64,000 nucleotides of DNA from Oscillospiraceae bacterium (GTDB lineage: Bacteria > Bacillota > Clostridia > Oscillospirales > Oscillospiraceae). The DNA is taken from positions 1 to 64,000 of the forward strand of contig JAGAMN010000067.1 of assembly GCA_017624715.1 (NCBI GenBank), read 5' to 3'. The notes under the pieces were generated by a model. That model worked only from the letters and a program-made list of their open reading frames with translations. It made no database searches and was not told the DNA's origin. Below, piece after piece: positions 59,566-64,000 of the stretch. How positions within the stretch are numbered: position 1 is the first letter of the stretch; every line of letters begins with the position of its first letter. The translations under genes were made by a program, and so were the position numbers.

Positions 59566-61128
59566 ATGGAAAAACCGATTGTATTAGTTATCATGGACGG
59601 CGTGGGCAAGGGCGACGGCGGCAGCGGAGATGCTGTTGTGGTTGCAAAGACCCCCACCCTGGATCATCTGCTGGCAACTTGCCCCCATACTTATCTGAAG
59701 GCTCACGGCACCGCCGTCGGTCTTCCTTCCGATGAGGATATGGGCAACTCCGAAGTAGGCCACAATGCCCTGGGCTGCGGTCAGGTCTACTCCCAGGGCG
59801 CCAAGCTGGTAGGCGAGTCCATTGAAAACGGTACTTTGTACGCATCCGCTACCTGGAAGAATCTGGTTGCCAATGCGGTTTCCGGCAAGGCTATGCACTT
59901 CCTGGGCCTGCTGTCTGATGGCAATGTGCACTCCAACATCGCACACCTGATCGCTTTGCTGAAGCAGGCCAAGGCTGAGGGCGTGAAGAAGGCTTACTGC
60001 CACATCCTGCTGGATGGCCGCGATGTGCCTGCCACCTCTGCTCTGGAGTATGTGGGTCAGCTGGAGGATGTGCTGAAAGAACTGAACACCGAGGGCTGCG
60101 ACTACGCCATTGCTTCCGGCGGCGGCCGTATGCAGGTGACGATGGACCGCTACGAAGCCAACTGGGGCATGGTGGAAGCCGGCTGGCGCACCCATGTTCA
60201 GGGCCTGGGCAGAATGTTTGTATCTGCTGCTGAGGCTATCGAGACCTACCGTGCCGAAACCGGCTGCATCGATCAGGATCTGCCTGCTTTTGTCATCGGC
60301 AGAAACGGAGAGCCCGTTGCCAAGATCGCAAACGGCGACAGTGTGATCCTGTTTAACTTCCGCGGCGACCGGGCTCAGGAAATTTCTCTGGCTTTCGACC
60401 GCAAAGACTTTGATAAGTTTGACCGTGGCGACTACACCGGTGTGAAGTTTGCCGGTATGCTCCAGTACGACGGCGACCTGAACATCCCCGAGAATTATCT
60501 GGTTCAGCCTCCCGTCATCAAGAACACCCTGACCGAGGTTCTGTGCCAGGCCGGCATCCATGAGTATGCCGTGTCCGAGACCCAGAAGTACGGCCATGTG
60601 ACCTATTTCTGGAACGGCAACCGCTCCGGTAAAGTTTGCGAGGAGCTGGAGGTCTACGAGGAGATTCCTTCCGATGTAATTCCCTTCGAGCAGGCACCTG
60701 CCATGAAGTCCAAAGAGATCACCGAGAAGATGGTGGAGGCTATGGCTTCCGGTAAGTTCCAGTTCCTGCGCTGCAACTACCCCAACGGTGACATGGTCGG
60801 CCACACCGGCGTTATGGACGCGGTGGTTTACGCCATGGAGTGTGTGGATAACGGTCTGAAGGCCATTATCGAGGCTGCTGACAAGTACGGCTACACTGTG
60901 CTGATCACCGCCGACCACGGCAATGCCGACCAGATGACCGAGACCAAGAAGGGCAAGACTTCCGTCCGCACCGCCCACTCTCTGAATCCCGTTCCTTTTA
61001 TTATTTATGATAAGGATCACGATTGGAACATTCTCGAAGGCAATTACGGTCTGGCCAATGTGGCACCCACTGTGGTGCAGATGATGGGTCTGACCGCCCC
61101 CGATTGCTGGGAAGCCAGCATGGTTTGA
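59566..61128 (+). CDS. gpmI: 2,3-bisphosphoglycerate-independent phosphoglycerate mutase
   Basis: 520 aa. Alkaline-phosphatase-fold enzyme: VLVIMDGVGKGDGGSGDAVV (metal Asp), nucleophile Ser in MGNSEVGHNALGCGQVY (about 63), FNFRGDRAQEISLAFDRKDF and ITADHGNADQMTETKKGKTS (metal ligands, about 445). Interconverts 3- and 2-phosphoglycerate, Mn-dependent. Here it is followed by the Asp23 and fakA genes, unlike the usual gapA-pgk-tpiA-gpmI operon. Confidence 0.96.
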   Translation: MEKPIVLVIMDGVGKGDGGSGDAVVVAKTPTLDHLLATCPHTYLKAHGTAVGLPSDEDMGNSEVGHNALGCGQVYSQGAKLVGESIENGTLYASATWKNLVANAVSGKAMHFLGLLSDGNVHSNIAHLIALLKQAKAEGVKKAYCHILLDGRDVPATSALEYVGQLEDVLKELNTEGCDYAIASGGGRMQVTMDRYEANWGMVEAGWRTHVQGLGRMFVSAAEAIETYRAETGCIDQDLPAFVIGRNGEPVAKIANGDSVILFNFRGDRAQEISLAFDRKDFDKFDRGDYTGVKFAGMLQYDGDLNIPENYLVQPPVIKNTLTEVLCQAGIHEYAVSETQKYGHVTYFWNGNRSGKVCEELEVYEEIPSDVIPFEQAPAMKSKEITEKMVEAMASGKFQFLRCNYPNGDMVGHTGVMDAVVYAMECVDNGLKAIIEAADKYGYTVLITADHGNADQMTETKKGKTSVRTAHSLNPVPFIIYDKDHDWNILEGNYGLANVAPTVVQMMGLTAPDCWEASMV

Positions 61129-61147
61129 TTTTTAGGAGGTACTGATT

Positions 61148-61501
61148 ATGGTTCGTCAGAAGAACGAAAACGGCAGCGTGAATGTCAGCACCAGCGTGTA
61201 CACCGACATTGCCGGCACCGCCGCATCCAACTGCTTCGGTGTTAAAGGCATGGCCGCCCGGTCTGTGACCGACGGTGTGTATCACCTGCTGCGCAAGGAA
61301 TCCATGTCCAAGGGCGTCCGTGTGGAGTTCCATGAGGACGACAGCATTTCCATTGATCTGCACATCATTGTGGACAACGGTGTAAATTTGACTGCTGTGG
61401 GCAATTCCATTATTTCCGAGGTTCGCTATGTGGTTAACAAGTGCACCGACACCGAAGTTCGTGCAGTCAATGTGTTCATCGATTCCATGATGAACGGCTA
61501 A
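61148..61501 (+). CDS. Asp23/Gls24-family protein
   Basis: 117 aa. STSVYTDIAGTAASNCFGVK near the start and IDLHIIVDNGVNLTAVGNSI in the centre mark the Asp23 (DUF322) family, which includes alkaline-shock and envelope-stress proteins. In Firmicutes it is commonly encoded next to the fakA/DAK gene, as here (24 bases apart). AGGAGGT before the ATG. Function in the cell envelope is inferred from the family. Confidence 0.92.
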   Translation: MVRQKNENGSVNVSTSVYTDIAGTAASNCFGVKGMAARSVTDGVYHLLRKESMSKGVRVEFHEDDSISIDLHIIVDNGVNLTAVGNSIISEVRYVVNKCTDTEVRAVNVFIDSMMNG

Positions 61502-61524
61502 GGGAAATTGGGAGGTAACATCAA

Positions 61525-63156
61525 GTGAGGCAGACAATTAGAGGAGGCACTTTCCGCAGAATGATGATCAATGCGGCCGCTTCCATCGAAATTAACAAGC
61601 AAGCTCTGAATGAACTGAACGTGTTCCCCGTACCCGACGGTGATACGGGCACCAATATGTCCATGACCATCAACGCAGCCGCAGCCGATCTGCGGAAGCT
61701 GGAAGATCCTTCCCTGGAGAAGGCTGCTGCAACCGCAGCATCTGCTATGCTCCGGGGTGCCAGAGGCAACTCCGGTGTCATCCTGTCCCTGTTGCTGCGG
61801 GGTATTTCCAAGAAGCTCAAGGGCGCAGAAGAGTGCGATGGTGTTTTGTGGGCTCTGGCTCTGCAAGAGGGCGTAGACGCTGCTTACAAGGCAGTTATGA
61901 AGCCCGCCGAGGGCACCATTCTGACCGTTGCCCGTCTGGCTGCTGCCAAGGCACGTCAGGCATCCGAAGAGAACAACTACTTTGAGTATGTCCACGAGGC
62001 TGCCATTGCCGAGGCAAAGGTGGCGCTTGCCAATACCACCAACCAGAACCCCGTGCTGAAGAAGGCCGGCGTTGTGGATGCCGGTGGCAAGGGCTGGCTG
62101 GTGGCTCTGGAGGCCATGCTGCTGGCGCTGCGGGGCGAGGATATTGTGGTTCCCGAAGATCTGAGCACCGGCGAAGTGAAGGAAGCTGCAGACTTCAGCG
62201 ACTTTGATACTGAAGATATCACCTTCACCTACTGCACCGAGTTCATCATCTCCCGAGAGAATGATCTGGATCCCGAAAAGCTCCGGGAGTTCCTGTCCAG
62301 CCTGGGTGACAGCCTGGTTCTGGTGGACGATGAGGAGATCATTAAGGTCCACGTCCATACCAACGATCCCGGCAAGGCGCTCCACGAGGCCATGGACTAT
62401 GGCTCTTTCGTAACCGTTAAGATCGAAAATATGCGCCTGCAGCACACCGAGAAGGTTATGAGCGAGCAGGAGCTGGCACCCAAGATCGCTGAGCCCGTAA
62501 AGCCCATCGGCGTTGTTACCGTTTGCGTGGGCGACGGCATCGCAGATGTATTCCGGAATCTGGGCGTGGACGGCATCATTTCCGGCGGACAGACCATGAA
62601 CCCCAGCACCCAGGATATCCTGGAAGTGGTCAACAAGGTCCCTGCCGAGACCGTTTATGTGCTGCCCAACAACAAGAACATTATCATGGCTGCCCAGCAG
62701 GTGGATGCACTGACTCCCAAGAATGTGGTGGTCATCCCCAGTAAGACCATTCCCCAGGGTGTTACCGCTATGCTCAGCTTTAATCCCGAGGGTGAGACCG
62801 AGGAAAATGTGGCGGCTATGACGGAGGCCATGGGCACTGTGGACACCATGCAGATCACTTATGCTGCCCGAAACTCCGATTTCGACGGCTTCCTGATCCA
62901 TGAAGGCGACTACCTGGCTCTGTACGGCAGCGCTCTGTTCGGCACCAGTAAGGATATCAAGATCTTGCTGAAGTCTCTGGCAGAGAAGATTCGTGATGAG
63001 GGCAAGTCCTACATCACTATCTACTATGGCGAGAATGTGAAGGAAAAGCACGCTCAGAGAGCGGCGGATATCTTCGCTGAAATCTGTCCCGATGCAGATG
63101 TGAATCTGCTCAATGGCGGTCAGCCGGTCTACTACTATATGATCTCTGCAGAATAA
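61525..63156 (+). CDS. fakA: Fatty-acid kinase FakA (DAK2 and DegV-like domains)
   Basis: 543 aa with a GTG start 61525 (GGGAGG nine bases upstream). DAK2 nucleotide-binding domain: NVFPVPDGDTGTNMSMT (about 32-48), LRGARGNSGVILSLLLRGIS (about 75-94). The C-terminal half (about 320-543) is the FakA-type middle and C-terminal domain, with SGGQTMNPSTQDILEVVN and KNVVVIPSKTIPQGVTAML. FakA with a FakB protein phosphorylates fatty acids for membrane lipid synthesis. Next to asp23 and in the same genome area as recG, as in other Firmicutes. Confidence 0.94.
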   Translation: MRQTIRGGTFRRMMINAAASIEINKQALNELNVFPVPDGDTGTNMSMTINAAAADLRKLEDPSLEKAAATAASAMLRGARGNSGVILSLLLRGISKKLKGAEECDGVLWALALQEGVDAAYKAVMKPAEGTILTVARLAAAKARQASEENNYFEYVHEAAIAEAKVALANTTNQNPVLKKAGVVDAGGKGWLVALEAMLLALRGEDIVVPEDLSTGEVKEAADFSDFDTEDITFTYCTEFIISRENDLDPEKLREFLSSLGDSLVLVDDEEIIKVHVHTNDPGKALHEAMDYGSFVTVKIENMRLQHTEKVMSEQELAPKIAEPVKPIGVVTVCVGDGIADVFRNLGVDGIISGGQTMNPSTQDILEVVNKVPAETVYVLPNNKNIIMAAQQVDALTPKNVVVIPSKTIPQGVTAMLSFNPEGETEENVAAMTEAMGTVDTMQITYAARNSDFDGFLIHEGDYLALYGSALFGTSKDIKILLKSLAEKIRDEGKSYITIYYGENVKEKHAQRAADIFAEICPDADVNLLNGGQPVYYYMISAE

Positions 63157-63165
63157 TGCTTTTAT

Positions 63166-63195
63166 CGCCCACTGCCCATCGGGTAGTGGGCGGTT
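63166..63195 (+). terminator. Terminator of fakA
   Basis: CGCCCACTGCCC/GGGTAGTGGGCG stem followed by GTTTCC; U-run weak. Confidence 0.65.
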
Positions 63196-63259
63196 TCCGT
63201 GATAGTTTCCCTGCTTTTTACATAAGCTATTAAGAGCTTGTGACAAAGAGGTGGGAATT

Positions 63260-64000
63260 ATGGAGCTGCCAAAGGGCGGATTGATCGGCAAAACGGTGGC
63301 GCTGGTGCGGCGGCTGCAGGGGATGAAAATTCCAAGCCACGCGGCCCATGCCGGATATTTTATTGTCATGTCGGTGTTTCCTGCATTGGTGCTGCTGCTG
63401 AGCATCCTGCGGTATACGCCCTGGGATGCCCGGGCGCTTTTGCAGCTTTTGGAAGGCTTTTTGCCTGCAGCGCTGATGGGTGCGGCAGAAAACTTCATTA
63501 TCAGCACCTATGCTCATACTTCCACCGCGGTGGTGTCTGTGTCGGCAATCAGCGCCCTGTGGTCGGCCAGTCGCGGTATTTACGGTCTGCTGACGGGACT
63601 CAATGCCATTTACGATGTCCGGGAGGACAGAGGGTATGTGCGGACCCGGTTAATAAGTGTTGGCTATACCTTCTTGTTCCTGTTGGTGTTGCTGGCAACC
63701 CTGTTTTTGGGGGTGTTCGGAGATCATCTGCTGGATTTACTGCCGCCGGCATCCGGCGGGTTGGGAATTCTGCTGACGGAAGTGGTGGATTGGGGCTTTT
63801 TTCTGATGCTAGCCCTGCAAACCGGATTATTTACCGCCATGTTTATGGTGCTGCCTAACCGGAAAAACGGTTTTCGGGAAAGCCTGCCCGGGGCGGTGTT
63901 GGCATCGGCCGGATGGCTGATCTTTACGAAGCTTTTTTCGTTTTATGTAGAAAACTTTTCCAATTATTCCAGTGTTTACGGCTCGGTGTACGCCCTGGCC
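63260..64000 (+). CDS. YihY/BrkB-family membrane protein, 3' end outside the window
   Basis: 247 codons are visible from ATG 63260 (GAGGTGGG SD) and the frame is open at the right edge. Four to five membrane helices; BrkB signatures HAAHAGYFIVMSVFPALVLL, TAVVSVSAISALWSASRGIY, NAIYDVREDRGYVRTRLISV and GAVLASAGWLIFTKLFSFYV. The family (formerly called ribonuclease BN, wrongly) is of unknown transport or scaffold role. Typical length is about 280-300 aa, so only the last 30-50 residues are missing. Confidence 0.9.
   Translation, partial: MELPKGGLIGKTVALVRRLQGMKIPSHAAHAGYFIVMSVFPALVLLLSILRYTPWDARALLQLLEGFLPAALMGAAENFIISTYAHTSTAVVSVSAISALWSASRGIYGLLTGLNAIYDVREDRGYVRTRLISVGYTFLFLLVLLATLFLGVFGDHLLDLLPPASGGLGILLTEVVDWGFFLMLALQTGLFTAMFMVLPNRKNGFRESLPGAVLASAGWLIFTKLFSFYVENFSNYSSVYGSVYALA

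Noticed and set aside
61498..63507. Antisense frame of 669 aa opposite fakA
   Set aside because: Shadow of fakA; composition and lack of SD show it is not coding.
1..64000. tRNA or rRNA genes, insertion sequences, integrase
   Set aside because: No tRNA cloverleaf with CCA, no rRNA segment and no transposase or integrase domain was seen on either strand.

Overview
The window reads as a 64 kb piece of a Firmicutes chromosome, most likely class Clostridia, order Oscillospirales (Oscillospiraceae/Ruminococcaceae-like gut anaerobe). Grounds: strong AGGAGG ribosome-binding sites and TTGACA/TATAAT promoters, T-box, TPP and preQ1 leaders, sporulation genes (sigG, ylmC/ymxH), a ferredoxin-dependent 2-oxoacid oxidoreductase, ECF-type S components (ThiT, QueT), a 40-aa Cys-rich protein of the kind abundant in this group, and many palindromic intergenic repeats. 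This placement is inference from gene content; no 16S rRNA or tRNA gene was found.

Layout. 1-2.3 kb: accessory genes (HTH protein, SLOG-domain protein plus lipoprotein under a promoter overlapped by a palindrome, XRE regulator). 2.5-7.8 kb: a module bounded by two 152-bp direct repeats, holding an AraC regulator, a U32-peptidase-like protein and three tandem QueG-like double-[4Fe-4S] proteins of unknown function. 7.9-9.6 kb: a lipoprotein with a repeat linker and BspA-type leucine-rich repeats. 9.7-15.8 kb: a T-box-controlled operon (acyl-CoA synthetase, iorA, iorB, paaK, ACT protein). The T-box specifier reads UUC (Phe), which suggests that the operon makes phenylalanine from phenylacetate when Phe-tRNA is uncharged. 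15.9-23 kb: DUF3048 lipoprotein, rpsF-ssb-rpsR, D-Ala-D-Ala carboxypeptidase, a CsoR-type repressor, trmB-mnmG. 23.1-23.9 kb: TPP riboswitch and thiT. 24-28.4 kb: GH13 and GH36 glycosidases, then the small Cys-rich protein. 28.7-33.7 kb: secA-pgeF-solute-binding lipoprotein operon. 33.9-39.4 kb: MATE transporter, NlpC/P60 hydrolase, a P-loop protein, pgi and a ROK glucokinase. 39.5-43.4 kb: two tandem M3-type peptidase lipoproteins. 43.4-45.1 kb: preQ1-controlled queT, a small HTH regulator, a decayed small zinc-ribbon gene, pcp. 45.3-49.2 kb: galK-galT and mtlD. 49.3-52.6 kb: rpsB-tsf, ylmC, sigG. 52.7-56 kb: a circularly permuted GH3 beta-glucosidase divergent from an AraC regulator. 56-64 kb: a DnaA-box-rich intergenic region, rpsT, recG, gpmI, an Asp23-family gene, fakA and the start of a YihY/BrkB membrane protein.

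Functional picture: a saccharolytic, spore-forming anaerobe that takes apart alpha- and beta-linked glycosides and galactosides (GH13, GH36, GH3, GalK, GalT) and feeds them to glycolysis (ROK kinase, Pgi, GpmI). It salvages vitamins through ECF transporters and probably salvages aryl acids. At least ten intergenic sites carry one of three families of palindromic repeats. The observations most worth a second look are the repeat-flanked QueG-like module, the Phe T-box/ior operon, and the DnaA-box cluster at 56.07-56.33 kb.
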